NCBI GenBank assembly: GCA_016718265.1
Contig: JADKDZ010000005.1
Span: forward strand, 384,086-448,085
Direction of reading: 5' to 3'
DNA from: Uliginosibacterium sp.
Lineage (GTDB): Bacteria > Pseudomonadota > Gammaproteobacteria > Burkholderiales > Rhodocyclaceae
Length of the DNA: 64,000 bases
The notes beneath the pieces are model-generated. The model did not search any database, was not told the DNA's origin, and was given only the letters and a program-made list of their open reading frames with translations. The stretch's first letter is position 1. Every line of letters starts with the position of its first letter. The position numbers and the translations under genes are program-made. Of this stretch, positions 9,027 to 17,845 are shown piece after piece.

Positions 9027-9067
9027 CTGGCCGGAGAGCCGCATCGGGATTGCCTCTTCAGCCAGGC
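9027..9067. repeat. extragenic hairpin repeat, copy 2
   Basis: Imperfect inverted repeat CCTGGCCGGAGAGCC / GCCTCTTCAGCCAGG with an 11-nt loop, between the yajQ stop and the Gate-domain gene on the minus strand. Same design as copies at 1562, 26298 and 42651. Confidence 0.5.
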
Positions 9068-9147
9068 AAGGCCAGCCTCCGCGCACAGCCTGGGCCTTGG
9101 AAAGGCATGCTTCAAGCACAAGGCGGGGCAAGGCGCTCCGGGGTGCA

Positions 9148-9642
9148 TCAATCGCGGAAATTCCCCGCCTTGATCGGGAAGTCGGTAATGCTCTTGCGCA
9201 CCAGCGCAATGCATTCCTGCAGATCGTCGCGCTTGGCGCCGGTGACGCGCACGGCGTCGCCCTGGATACTGGGCTGGGCTTTGAGCTTGGCGTCCTTGAT
9301 GAGCTTGACGATCTTCTTGGCCAGCTCGCTCTCGATGCCACTCTTGATCTTGAGCAGCTGCTTGACCTTGTTGCCCGAGATCGTTTCGATCTTTTCGGCA
9401 TCCAGGCGCTTGGAGCTTTCGGCTTCCTTCTTCTCCATCGCCGGGAAGAGGATGTCCTTGATCTGATCGAGCTGGAAATCGGAATCCCCGTAGAGGGTGA
9501 TGGTCTTGTCTTTCTCGTTCAACTCGACCTTGGCGCTGGTGCCCTTGAAGTCGTAACGGTTTTCGATCTGGCGAACGGCGACATCAATCCCGTTTTTCAA
9601 CGCGACCATGTCGGCTTCGGAAGTGAAATCAAAGGAAGGCAT
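9148..9642 (-). CDS. yajQ: YajQ-family nucleotide (c-di-GMP) binding protein
   Basis: A 164-residue protein with the family start MPSFDF and two ferredoxin-like halves. NRYDFKG near residue 28, DQIKDILFPAMEKK and the end KAGNFRD are diagnostic of YajQ. Some members bind cyclic di-GMP and act with LysR-type regulators; others bind RNA or GTP. Which applies here is not visible. Length is the family norm. Confidence 0.92.
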   Translation of the reverse strand: MPSFDFTSEADMVALKNGIDVAVRQIENRYDFKGTSAKVELNEKDKTITLYGDSDFQLDQIKDILFPAMEKKEAESSKRLDAEKIETISGNKVKQLLKIKSGIESELAKKIVKLIKDAKLKAQPSIQGDAVRVTGAKRDDLQECIALVRKSITDFPIKAGNFRD

Positions 9643-9745
9643 GCTTTCTCCGAATGTCAGGAACCGGGAACATGGGGCCGGGCTGAGCCCCGGCGGGCAG
9701 GCCCGTCGGGTTCTGCGGCGCCCGTGGCCCCGTCACCTGGCTGAA

Positions 9746-10066
9746 TCAACCAAAATGGCAGACGTAGTGGTAGGCCTCGCCGGAGACTTCGATCTCGAAG
9801 CTGGAATTGGCGGGGACATTGAAGCTTTGCCCTTCGCCATAGGTTTTCCACTCGGTTTCACCCTTGAGCAGTACACGACAGCTGCCGGCGACGGTTTCCA
9901 TGATTTCGGGCGCTCCGGTGTTGAAGGTAAGCCGGGCGGGAAGGATCACCCCGACGGATTTCTTGGTGCCATCGGCCAGCACAACAGTGTGGCTGACGCA
10001 CTTGCCGTCGAAGTAGACATTGGCTTTCTTGACGACCGAGACGGCGTCGAACTGGTTCTGACTCAT
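9746..10066 (-). CDS. ppnP: pyrimidine/purine nucleoside phosphorylase
   Basis: A 106-residue single cupin of the PpnP (former DUF1255, YaiE) family, which phosphorolyses diverse nucleosides to base and ribose 1-phosphate. Diagnostic segments are KKANVYFDGKCVSHTV, the KKSVGVILP strand, TGAPEIMETVAG and the end YHYVCHFG. The small size is normal for the family. It is likely cytosolic and acts in nucleoside salvage. Confidence 0.9.
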   Translation of the reverse strand: MSQNQFDAVSVVKKANVYFDGKCVSHTVVLADGTKKSVGVILPARLTFNTGAPEIMETVAGSCRVLLKGETEWKTYGEGQSFNVPANSSFEIEVSGEAYHYVCHFG

Positions 10067-10133
10067 TCCAACCCTCTGATATGTTTGACGAACGGGGCGA
10101 GATTATAAGCGCCCGTTCGCGTGAATGAATGGT

Positions 10134-10361
10134 TTAGTGGATGCCCAGGATCTTGATGATCAATTCCTTGGCGACAAAGCCGAACATTCCAAAACCCAGC
10201 CCGAAGAACATCCATAAGGTGCCGGTTTTGCCGGCCTTGGACTCCCGCGCGAGGTTCCAGATAATGAAGCACATGTAGGTGATGAGGCCGGTGACCAACA
10301 CCTTCAGGCACAGCTCTTCGAATTCTTCGACCGAGAGGCCGAAGACGACAGTTTCAATCAT
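10134..10361 (-). CDS. DUF2788 membrane protein
   Basis: A 75-residue protein with two predicted membrane helices (about residues 18-38 and 48-70) separated by the short basic loop RESKAGKTGT. The pattern matches DUF2788, a family of small inner-membrane proteins with no known function. It lies between ppnP and pfkA on the same strand. Confidence 0.7.
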   Translation of the reverse strand: MIETVVFGLSVEEFEELCLKVLVTGLITYMCFIIWNLARESKAGKTGTLWMFFGLGFGMFGFVAKELIIKILGIH

Positions 10362-10436
10362 GTTGGGGCTTTCATGCGGCGATAGGGATTCCTGCCCGAC
10401 CGCCGCTGCCGGACAGGATAGGTTTTGCGGTACCGC

Positions 10437-11420
10437 TCAAGCCTTGGTCGGCGGGAAGCCCTCCAGATACTCAGACAGCCGGTACATTTCCTGATCAAAA
10501 GGACGCTTCATCTTCTCGATGCACTCAATGATGTCGTGATGCACGAGCTGGTTATTATGCAGACCCACGCAGCGGCCCCCATGACCAGCAACCAGCAGGT
10601 CAACGGCATAGGCACCCATCCGGCTGGCGAGGATGCGATCGCGCGCAGTCGGCGAGCCGCCGCGCTGGATGTGGCCCAGAATGGTGGCGCGGGTTTCCAG
10701 CCCGGTGCGACCTTCAATCTGGTTGGCGAGCGCATTGACGTCGGTGACGTGCTCGCAGATCACGACCAGTGCATGGCGCTTACCGCGTGAAATGCCCTCT
10801 TCAATCTTGCGGAACAGGGCATGCTTGTCGAAAGTCTGCTCGGGTACGACCACGGCTTCTGCACCGCCTGCTACGGCCGCCCACATGGCCAGATCGCCGC
10901 AATGGCGGCCCATCACCTCCACCACCGAGATGCGCTTGTGTGACGATGAGGTGTCGCGCAACCGGTCGATCGCGTCGAGCGCCACGTTGGCTGCCGTATC
11001 GAAGCCGATGGTGAAATCGGTGCCGGCAATGTCGTTGTCGATGGTGCCCGGCAAACCGATGCAGGGGTAGCCCATTTCGGTCAGCTTCTTGGCACCCATA
11101 TAGGAACCATCGCCGCCAATCACCACCAGCGCCTCGATGCCGTGCTCCTGCAGCTTGCCGATCGCCTCCTGGCGGACGGATTCTTCACGGAATGCGGGAA
11201 AGCGCGCCGAGCCTAACACCGTGCCACCGCGGCTGAGTACGTCGGAGACGCTGCGGCGCTCAAGCTTCTCGATCTTGCCCTGATGCAGGCCCATGTAACC
11301 GTCATGAATGCCGTACACCTCCAGCCCGTTGGACAGGCCGGCACGCACCACGGCCCGAATAGCCGCATTCATGCCCGGCGAATCGCCACCGCTGGTGAGA
11401 ACACCGATCTTGCTGATCAT
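10437..11420 (-). CDS. pfkA: ATP-dependent 6-phosphofructokinase
   Basis: A 327-residue group A phosphofructokinase, the committing step of glycolysis. The nucleotide loop TSGGDSPGMNA (residues 9-19), GGDGS at 102-106 and the catalytic PGTIDND at 124-130 are intact. Gly in GGDGS, rather than Asp, indicates ATP and not pyrophosphate as the phosphoryl donor. The fructose 6-phosphate segment (MGRHCG) and the late GHIQRGG motif are present. Many Betaproteobacteria lack a phosphofructokinase, so this suggests a complete Embden-Meyerhof pathway. Confidence 0.95.
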   Translation of the reverse strand: MISKIGVLTSGGDSPGMNAAIRAVVRAGLSNGLEVYGIHDGYMGLHQGKIEKLERRSVSDVLSRGGTVLGSARFPAFREESVRQEAIGKLQEHGIEALVVIGGDGSYMGAKKLTEMGYPCIGLPGTIDNDIAGTDFTIGFDTAANVALDAIDRLRDTSSSHKRISVVEVMGRHCGDLAMWAAVAGGAEAVVVPEQTFDKHALFRKIEEGISRGKRHALVVICEHVTDVNALANQIEGRTGLETRATILGHIQRGGSPTARDRILASRMGAYAVDLLVAGHGGRCVGLHNNQLVHHDIIECIEKMKRPFDQEMYRLSEYLEGFPPTKA

Positions 11421-11482
11421 CTTTGAACCTCTATTTGCTAAGGGGAATTCTTTGGCAGGGCCACAATCCGGCTACATTACAA

Positions 11483-11517
11483 GAAAAAAGGCCGCCCTGC
11501 TGTGGGCGGCCTTTTTC
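11483..11517 (-). terminator. intrinsic terminator after the VOC gene
   Basis: Perfect GGCCGCCC/GGGCGGCC stem with a 6-nt loop. It is flanked by an A-run and a T-run, so it could work in both directions. It lies between the VOC gene stop and the pfkA start on the minus strand, and insulates pfkA. Confidence 0.75.
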
Positions 11518-11633
11518 GCAAGTCTGAGTCAGCCTCCGCACGTCAGACGTGCATTCTCGGCGATCAGGACGGACAGGGCTTTGAGCTTGATGAAACCTGC
11601 TGCAGTCAGACAGGCTTTGCTGGAGATCGCGCA

Positions 11634-12032
11634 TCAAAATCCAGCTGATTTGTGACACACCGCCTCGATGTTGTACCCATCCGGGTCCAGCACGAAAGCG
11701 GCGAAATAATGCGGGTGGTAGTGCGGGCGGTAGCCCGGCGCCCCATTGTCCACTCCTCCTGCGGCCAGTGCGGCTTCGTGAAAAGCAATCACTTCGGCAT
11801 GGCTGTCGGCACGGAAGGCGACATGCACCCGCGGCGTCTGCGGCGTGCCATGTGAGAGCCAGAAGTCCCCGCCTGGGTCGTCGCCCGACTTCGCGTCACG
11901 CACAGCCCCCAAACCGACGGCCACATCGCCAAGGCGCAGCCTCACGCTATAGCCAAGCGGCGCCAAGGCCTGCTCGTAAAACGCCAGCGCGCGCGGCAAG
12001 TCGGTGACGTTGATCCCGGTGTGGTCAATCAT
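11634..12032 (-). CDS. VOC-superfamily (glyoxalase/dioxygenase fold) protein
   Basis: A 132-residue single VOC domain. It starts DHTGINVTDLPRALAFYEQAL, the usual first beta-alpha unit with a metal-ligand His, and ends DPDGYNIEAVCH with the second-unit Glu ligand. PRVHVAFRA holds the second His. Such proteins include lyases, dioxygenases and resistance proteins; the substrate is unknown. It is 14 nt downstream of argF on the same strand. Confidence 0.8.
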   Translation of the reverse strand: MIDHTGINVTDLPRALAFYEQALAPLGYSVRLRLGDVAVGLGAVRDAKSGDDPGGDFWLSHGTPQTPRVHVAFRADSHAEVIAFHEAALAAGGVDNGAPGYRPHYHPHYFAAFVLDPDGYNIEAVCHKSAGF

Positions 12033-12046
12033 GCGGACGTTCCCGC

Positions 12047-12973
12047 TCAGCTTGCCACACGTCCGAGGAGGAGGAATTCCAGCAGCGCTTTCTGCGCGTG
12101 CAGGCGATTCTCGGCTTCGTCCCAGACCACGCTCTGCGGGCCGTCGATGACTTCAGCCGTCACCTCCTCGCCCCGGTGTGCGGGCAGGCAGTGCATGAAC
12201 ATCGCATCCTTGTCGGCCACCCGCATCATGTCGGCATCCACCTGGTAGTCGGCGAAGTCGCGCATCCGGGCTTCGTTCTCAGCCTCAAAACCCATCGAGG
12301 TCCAGACATCGGTGGTGATGATGTGCGCACCACGCGCCGCGTCCATCGGGTCGGCAAATTGCTGGTAGTGCGTCGAACCGCTGATGTTGGCCTTGGCCGG
12401 GTCGACTTCGTAGCCTTTGGGCGAACTGACGTGCACCTTGAAGTCCAGCAACTCGGCAGCCTGCAGCCAGGTGTTGCACATGTTGTTGGTGTCGCCGATC
12501 CAGGCCACGGTCTTGCCTTGAATGGAGCCGTGCCGTTCGATCCAGGTGAAGATGTCCGCCAGAATCTGGCAGGGGTGGAACTCATTGGTCAGCCCGTTGA
12601 TGACCGGCACGCGTGAATTCGCCGCAAAGCGCTCGACGATGGTCTGCTCGAAGGTCCGGATCATCACCACATCGGACATCCGCGAAATCACCTGGGCCGC
12701 GTCTTCGACCGGCTCGCCACGCCCCAGTTGGGAATCGCGCGTATTCAGGTAGATCGCCGAACCGCCGAGCTGGAACATGCCCGCCTCGAAGGACAGGCGC
12801 GTACGCGTGCTGGCCTTCTCGAAGATCATGACCAGGGTGCGGTCAAACAGGGGATGGTAGGTTTCGTAGCGCTTGTACTTGTCCTTGATCCAGCGGGCAC
12901 GCTGAAACACGTAATCAAGCTCGTCGCGGCTAAGGTCCTTGAACTGCAGAAAGTGTCTGGGCGCTATGGTCAT
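12047..12973 (-). CDS. argF: ornithine carbamoyltransferase, anabolic
   Basis: A 308-residue transcarbamoylase that makes citrulline from ornithine and carbamoyl phosphate in arginine synthesis. The carbamoyl-phosphate motif STRTR is at residues 55-59, HPCQ at 133-136, the ornithine-binding SMG loop near TSMGFEAE and the catalytic HCLPAHRGEE near the end. All are intact and the length is standard. It is monocistronic or linked to the VOC gene; no other arg gene is in the window. Confidence 0.95.
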   Translation of the reverse strand: MTIAPRHFLQFKDLSRDELDYVFQRARWIKDKYKRYETYHPLFDRTLVMIFEKASTRTRLSFEAGMFQLGGSAIYLNTRDSQLGRGEPVEDAAQVISRMSDVVMIRTFEQTIVERFAANSRVPVINGLTNEFHPCQILADIFTWIERHGSIQGKTVAWIGDTNNMCNTWLQAAELLDFKVHVSSPKGYEVDPAKANISGSTHYQQFADPMDAARGAHIITTDVWTSMGFEAENEARMRDFADYQVDADMMRVADKDAMFMHCLPAHRGEEVTAEVIDGPQSVVWDEAENRLHAQKALLEFLLLGRVAS

Positions 12974-13042
12974 AGCAGTCTTTCACCAGTGCGGGGGTTG
13001 CGGGGACAAAAAACAAGGGCGATGCTGGCGGGCCCGAAAACA

Positions 13043-13070
13043 GAAAAGGGCGCTTGCTGCGCCCTTTTTC
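13043..13070 (-). terminator. intrinsic terminator of rpsT
   Basis: GGGCGC/GCGCCC stem with a 5-nt loop, followed on the minus strand by a T-run. It begins about 20 nt past the rpsT stop. Confidence 0.75.
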
Positions 13071-13089
13071 TGATCCAGCCAAGCGGTGC

Positions 13090-13365
13090 TCAGGCAGCAG
13101 TCGCACCCATCGCCTTGATGGCGGCGGAGAGGCGGCTCTTGTATCGGGCTGCGGAGTTCTTGTGGAAAACGTCCTTGTCCGCAACGCTGTCGATCACGCT
13201 GACAGATTGCTGGAATACTTGCTGAGCAGCGGCTTTGTCGCCGGCTTCGATCGCCTTGCGCACGGACTTGATCGCGGTGCGCAGACGGGAACGCAGGCTG
13301 GCGTTGTGAGCGCGAGCCACGATATTCTGACGTGCGCGCTTGCGGGCTTGTGCGGTGTTGGCCAT
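13090..13365 (-). CDS. rpsT: 30S ribosomal protein S20
   Basis: A 91-residue basic helical protein binding the 5' domain of 16S rRNA. MANTAQARKRARQ is the standard N-terminus, so the ATG at 13365 is chosen over an in-frame TTG 15 nt upstream. The C-terminal part (NSAARYKSRLSAAIKA) is typical. It is divergent from murJ, a conserved arrangement in Betaproteobacteria. Confidence 0.96.
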   Translation of the reverse strand: MANTAQARKRARQNIVARAHNASLRSRLRTAIKSVRKAIEAGDKAAAQQVFQQSVSVIDSVADKDVFHKNSAARYKSRLSAAIKAMGATAA

Positions 13366-13531
13366 TTGTTCTGTCTTCAATAGATGAATTACGCTGAAGG
13401 GCGGATTCTAGACGCCGAGAATTTTTCTTGCAAGCCTTTCATTCAGAAAGCCCCTTTTCGGCCGGTGTATGATGCCGGCTGAAAACTTACCGACGTGCCG
13501 CGGCCCAACCAGGGCGAGCTTCCTCCAGCCG

Positions 13532-15070
13532 ATGAATCTACTCAAGACGCTTGCCAAAGTCAGCAGTTTCACCTTGATCTCCCGCATCCTTGGCCTGGTG
13601 CGCGAAGTCCTGATCGCTAACCTGCTGGGCGCCGGGATGATGACGGATGCCTTCAACGTGGCCTTCCGTCTGCCCAACATGCTGCGTCGCCTGTTTGCAG
13701 AGGGCGCATTTTCGCAGGCCTTCGTCCCGTTCCTCGGTGAATATAAAAACAAGCAGGATGAAGCCAGCACCCGCGCGCTGGTCAACCACGTTTGCACCCT
13801 GCTCGGACTGACCGTGTTCTTCGTCTCAGCTCTGGGTGTGCTCGGTGCGCCCTGGGTCATCCAGGCCACAGCCAGCGGCTTCATCGCCCAGCCAGACAAA
13901 TTCCAGCTCGCGGTCGAGCTGACCCGGATCACCTTCCCTTATATCTTCTTCCAGGCCATGGTGGCGCTCTCCGCCGCGGTACTCAATACCTGGGGAAAAT
14001 TCTCCCTGCCCGCCTTCACACCGGTGATGTTCAACCTCACCGCGATCGTGATGATCCTGTTTGCCGCGCCCTATTTTGATAACCCCGCCCGCGTGCTGGC
14101 CTGGAGCGCCTTCATCGGTGGCGTGCTACAGATGGTGATCCAGGTTCCGGCGCTGTGGCGGATCCGGATGCTGCCACGCTTTTCGCTTTCGCTGGCCGAT
14201 CCGGGGGTCCGGCGTGTGCTGAAAACGATGGCACCCGCCACCCTCGGCGTATCGGTTGCCCAGGTCAGCCTGGTCATCAACACTACGTTCGCGTCCTGGC
14301 TACCCACAGGCAGCATCTCCTGGCTGAACTACGCGGATCGCCTGATGGAATTCCCGGTTGGCCTGCTCGGCGCTGCGCTCGGCACGATCTTGCTGCCCAG
14401 CTTGTCGAAGATGAAGGCCAAGGGCGATGGCGAAGGTTTCTCGGCCACGCTGGACTGGGGCCTGCGCGTCGCCCTCCTGCTCACGGCCCCCGCAGCCATC
14501 GGCATGATGTTGCTCGCTGTGCCGCTTGCAGCAACGCTCTTCCAACACGGCGCCTTCAAGAGTGAAGACACCCTAATGACTCAGCAGGCGCTGATCGCCT
14601 ACAGCGTCGGCCTGATCGGCCTGATCCTCGTAAAAATCCTCGCCCCGGCGTTTTACTCGCGCCAGGACGTGCGCACCCCGCTCAAATACGCGCTGATCTC
14701 GCTCACTGCGACCCAATTGATGAATCTGGCTTTCGTCGCCTATGGCCCGCTCGCCCATGCGGGGCTGGCGCTCTCCATCGGTCTGGCTGCCACGCTGAAC
14801 GCCAGCCTGCTCTACTACGGCCTGCGCAAAGCGGGCGCTTATACGCCCCATGCTGGCTGGACGGTGTTCAGCCTGAAGCTGCTCACAGGCTTGCTGGTGA
14901 TGGCCGTCACGCTCTGGTTTGCACGCGGCCCCGTCGCAGACTGGCTCCATCACTCACTCGCCTGGCGGGTCCTGCATCTGTGCGCAGTGGTCGGGCTCGG
15001 CGCTGTCGCCTATTTTGTAACGCTGTACGTACTGGGCTTCCGCGTGGCGGATTTCAAACGACGCGTCTGA
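13532..15070 (+). CDS. murJ: lipid II flippase MurJ
   Basis: A 512-residue polytopic protein of the MOP superfamily with about fourteen membrane spans. It moves lipid II across the inner membrane for peptidoglycan synthesis. The N-terminus MNLLKTLAKVSSFTLISRIL and the following GLVRE and FRLPNMLRRLFAEGAF segments are hallmarks. The ATG at 13532 is chosen because it gives this exact N-terminus; a longer open frame begins upstream but adds unrelated residues. Confidence 0.95.
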   Translation: MNLLKTLAKVSSFTLISRILGLVREVLIANLLGAGMMTDAFNVAFRLPNMLRRLFAEGAFSQAFVPFLGEYKNKQDEASTRALVNHVCTLLGLTVFFVSALGVLGAPWVIQATASGFIAQPDKFQLAVELTRITFPYIFFQAMVALSAAVLNTWGKFSLPAFTPVMFNLTAIVMILFAAPYFDNPARVLAWSAFIGGVLQMVIQVPALWRIRMLPRFSLSLADPGVRRVLKTMAPATLGVSVAQVSLVINTTFASWLPTGSISWLNYADRLMEFPVGLLGAALGTILLPSLSKMKAKGDGEGFSATLDWGLRVALLLTAPAAIGMMLLAVPLAATLFQHGAFKSEDTLMTQQALIAYSVGLIGLILVKILAPAFYSRQDVRTPLKYALISLTATQLMNLAFVAYGPLAHAGLALSIGLAATLNASLLYYGLRKAGAYTPHAGWTVFSLKLLTGLLVMAVTLWFARGPVADWLHHSLAWRVLHLCAVVGLGAVAYFVTLYVLGFRVADFKRRV

Positions 15071-15085
15071 ACACGGTTAAGCCCC

Positions 15086-15117
15086 AACAAAAACGGCGCC
15101 GAGGCGCCGTTTTTGTT
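15086..15117. terminator. bidirectional intrinsic terminator between murJ and adk
   Basis: ACGGCGCC/GGCGCCGT stem flanked by an A-run and a T-run, 15 nt after the murJ stop and 26 nt after the adk stop (converging genes). It can serve both. Confidence 0.85.
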
Positions 15118-15142
15118 AAGCCTGAAACTCTCCAACGGGCAA

Positions 15143-15802
15143 TCACTTGCCTTCCAGCGCCGCAAACGCCTTGGCAGTGATTTCATCCACCGGGCCCGTG
15201 CCGCTGATCTTCGCATAACGCGGCGCGGCCTTGTCGCCGGTGGCGGACCAGTCGCCGTAGTACTTCACCAGCGGCTTGGTCTGGGCGTGATAGACGTCGA
15301 GGCGCTTCTTGACGACTTCTTCCTTGTCGTCGTCGCGCTGCACCAGCGGCTCGCCGGTCTCGTCGTCCTTGCCTTCGACTTTCGGCGGGTTGTACTTGAC
15401 GTGGTAGGTGCGGCCAGACGGCAGGTGGGCGCGGCGTCCGCTCATGCGCTCGACGATGGCTTCGTCGGGTACGTCGATTTCCAGCACCACATCCAGCGCC
15501 ACACCCGAGCTCTTCAGCGCATCAGCCTGCGGAATCGTGCGCGGGAAACCGTCGAACATATAGCCCTTGGCGCAATCCGGCTGGGCCAGACGCTCCTTGA
15601 CCAGGCCGATGATGATGTCGTCGGAAACCAGCTGGCCCGCATCCATCACGGCCTTGGCAGCCAAGCCCAGCGGCGTGCCCGCCTTGACCGCTGCACGCAG
15701 CATGTCGCCGGTGGAAATCTGCGGAATGCCGTATTTCTCGGCGATGAACTTGGCTTGTGTACCCTTGCCTGCTCCCGGCGGTCCCAACAGAATCAAACGC
15801 AT
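15143..15802 (-). CDS. adk: adenylate kinase
   Basis: A 219-residue long-form adenylate kinase (ATP + AMP to 2 ADP). The P-loop GPPGAGKGTQ is at residues 7-16, AMP binding at STGDMLR and GFPRT, and a full LID domain lies around residues 122-160 without the zinc Cys cluster. It is the last gene of the leftward exbB-exbD-lpxK-trm112-kdsB-adk run, 57 nt after kdsB. Confidence 0.96.
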   Translation of the reverse strand: MRLILLGPPGAGKGTQAKFIAEKYGIPQISTGDMLRAAVKAGTPLGLAAKAVMDAGQLVSDDIIIGLVKERLAQPDCAKGYMFDGFPRTIPQADALKSSGVALDVVLEIDVPDEAIVERMSGRRAHLPSGRTYHVKYNPPKVEGKDDETGEPLVQRDDDKEEVVKKRLDVYHAQTKPLVKYYGDWSATGDKAAPRYAKISGTGPVDEITAKAFAALEGK

Positions 15803-15859
15803 GGTTTCTCCTCCAATCTAGGTTGTGGCAGCAGGCTGCCCGAAAAACTCAGCCAGCGC

Positions 15860-16639
15860 TTACGCGCCGGCAAACAAGGCTCGTACGCGGACGAGATCCT
15901 CGGGGGTATCGACACCAGCGGGCGGCGCCTCGCTCAGTGTCTCGACGCGAATCCGGTAGCCATGCCAAAGCGCACGCAATTGTTCGAGCATCTCGATGCG
16001 CTCGACCGGCGCAGGCGCCAGGCCAGAAAAAGCGCGCAGAAAGCCGGCACGGTAGGCATACAGGCCAACATGGCGAAGCGGGGCCAGACCTTGCGGCAGC
16101 GCATGGCCTGCCTGGAGAAGTCCAGCCAGTGCGGCATCGCGGGGATAAGGAATCGGCGCGCGCGAGAAATAGTGGGCCAACCCCTTCGCGTCGCACACCA
16201 CCTTGACGGCAGCAGGGTTCAGAAATTCTTCAACGCTGTGAATCGGATGGGCGGCTGTGGCAATCGACGCCGCAGTGTCTTCGGCGAGCGCCTGCGCCAC
16301 CCGCCGCACGATGGCCGGGTCGATCAGCGGCTCATCGCCCTGCACATTGACGATGATTTCGTCGTCGCCCCAGCCCAGGGTATTGACGACTTCGCCGAGG
16401 CGATCGGTACCCGTCGCGTGGTCCGCACGGGTCAGCAGCACATTGCCGCCTGCGGCCTTGACGGCATCGCGCACACCTTCGTGATCGGTCGCCACCCATA
16501 CTTCGGAGGCGCCCGAAGCCAGCGCGCGCTCCATCACCCGCACCACCATGGGTTTACCGGCGATGTCGGCCAGCGGCTTGGCCGGCAGGCGGGTCGAGGC
16601 AAAACGCGCAGGAACGACGGCCTTGAAACGCAGACTCAT
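15860..16639 (-). CDS. kdsB: CMP-KDO synthetase
   Basis: A 259-residue 3-deoxy-manno-octulosonate cytidylyltransferase that activates KDO for LPS inner-core assembly. Diagnostic are FKAVVPARFASTRLPAKPL, the ATDHEGV segment, VNVQGDEPLI and HVGLYAYR. The ATG at 16639 overlaps the Trm112-like stop (TGATG), which supports coupled translation; an in-frame TTG one codon earlier is less likely. Confidence 0.95.
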   Translation of the reverse strand: MSLRFKAVVPARFASTRLPAKPLADIAGKPMVVRVMERALASGASEVWVATDHEGVRDAVKAAGGNVLLTRADHATGTDRLGEVVNTLGWGDDEIIVNVQGDEPLIDPAIVRRVAQALAEDTAASIATAAHPIHSVEEFLNPAAVKVVCDAKGLAHYFSRAPIPYPRDAALAGLLQAGHALPQGLAPLRHVGLYAYRAGFLRAFSGLAPAPVERIEMLEQLRALWHGYRIRVETLSEAPPAGVDTPEDLVRVRALFAGA

Positions 16640-16824
16640 CAAGGCGCTCCGGCCTCTTCGGCGCTCAATTGGCGCGCTTCGTCAGCCAGCATGACCGGGA
16701 TGCCATCCTTGATCGCGTAGGCCACGCGGCAAGGCCGGCACACCAGCTCGGCCTCGGCACGGCGGTGCTCCAGCGGCCCCTTGCAGATCGGGCAAACGAG
16801 GATTTCAAGCAGTTTTGGGTCCAT
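16639..16824 (-). CDS. Trm112-family zinc protein
   Basis: A 61-residue protein starting MDPKLLEILVCPICKGPL, with C-x2-C at CPIC and at CRPC, and ending with the family segment YAIKDGIPVMLADEAR. This is the bacterial Trm112/YcaR-like family normally found between lpxK and kdsB. It overlaps the end of lpxK by 20 nt and kdsB by a few bases. The function in bacteria is unclear, possibly a partner of methyltransferases as in eukaryotes. Confidence 0.9.
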   Translation of the reverse strand: MDPKLLEILVCPICKGPLEHRRAEAELVCRPCRVAYAIKDGIPVMLADEARQLSAEEAGAP

Positions 16825-17830
16825 ACAAAAGCTCCAGCAGGGGGTCCAGCGCGGCGGAGTCAATGCTGGCCTCGACGGGCAGCACCCACGCATCGGCGAG
16901 CGCAAAGGAGGCGCATTTTACTGCATCCTTCTCGGTCAACAGCAGCACTTCACCGGGCTCAAGCGCAAAGTCTTCCGGCGTGTAAGCAAAATGATCCGGG
17001 AACGCCAAGGTCCGGCCAAGCGTCAATCCCATCGCCCGCAGGCTGTCGAAGAAGCGCTCCGGATGGGCAATGCCCGCGGCGGCACACAGGCGCTGCCCGG
17101 CAAAATCCTCGGCAAAACAGGTCTCGCTTAGCTGCCCCAAACGGTAGAACCGACCAGGTTCCAGGCGCATCTTGGCCCGCACCACGGGTGGCAGGCGCGT
17201 CAACAGGCGGGCACTGGTCTCGCCGTGACAGATCAACAGTGACGCGTCAGCCATCCTGGAGAGTGGCTCACGGAGGGGCCCAGCGGGCAGCGGCCAAGTG
17301 TTGCCCAGGATCGATTCATCGATGACGATAACTTCGGCGTCACGCCGCAGGCGATAGTGCTGCAAGCCGTCATCGGTCAGCACCACGTCCACCTCCGGGT
17401 GCGCGGCGAGCAAAGCGCGGCCCGCCGCCACGCGGTCTCGCCCCACCCATACGGGGCAGGTCGTGCGCCGCGCCAGCATGACTGGCTCGTCCCCTACCAC
17501 GGCGGGATCACTTGCAGGGGTCACTGCGGTGGGCTGAGACGCGCTCCCCCCATATCCCCGCGACACAATCCCGGGATGCCAGCCCCGCCGCTGCAGTGCC
17601 GCCGCCAGCCAGATCACCACCGGGGTCTTGCCGCTGCCGCCCACGGCGATATTCCCGACCACAATGACCCGCACCGGCAAGGCCACCGACGGCAGCCAGG
17701 CGCGGCCGAAGGCCCAACGCCGAAGCGCCACAAGCGCGGCAAAAAGCCCCGCCAAGGGGAGCCACAAGGCGGCGATCACGCCACGCTTGCGCCACCATGC
17801 GGGGCGTCGATTCATGCGGGTGAGGGCCAT
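16805..17830 (-). CDS. lpxK: tetraacyldisaccharide 4'-kinase
   Basis: A 341-residue lipid A enzyme that phosphorylates the 4' position of the disaccharide precursor at the inner membrane. There is an N-terminal hydrophobic anchor (about residues 18-36), a Walker A-type GGSGKTP near residue 65, SRGYGG, the DDGLQHY segment and the TEKDAVK motif near the C-terminus. Length is typical. Confidence 0.95.
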   Translation of the reverse strand: MALTRMNRRPAWWRKRGVIAALWLPLAGLFAALVALRRWAFGRAWLPSVALPVRVIVVGNIAVGGSGKTPVVIWLAAALQRRGWHPGIVSRGYGGSASQPTAVTPASDPAVVGDEPVMLARRTTCPVWVGRDRVAAGRALLAAHPEVDVVLTDDGLQHYRLRRDAEVIVIDESILGNTWPLPAGPLREPLSRMADASLLICHGETSARLLTRLPPVVRAKMRLEPGRFYRLGQLSETCFAEDFAGQRLCAAAGIAHPERFFDSLRAMGLTLGRTLAFPDHFAYTPEDFALEPGEVLLLTEKDAVKCASFALADAWVLPVEASIDSAALDPLLELLYGPKTA

Positions 17831-17845
17831 CCGTTCGCCCCCGGT

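Noticed and set aside
7539..9173. 544-codon plus-strand frame over the Gate-domain gene
   Set aside because: Antisense to a clear membrane protein; Arg/His/Gln-rich, low-complexity product.
15113..16720. 535-codon frame antisense to adk and kdsB
   Set aside because: Shadow of two conserved genes.
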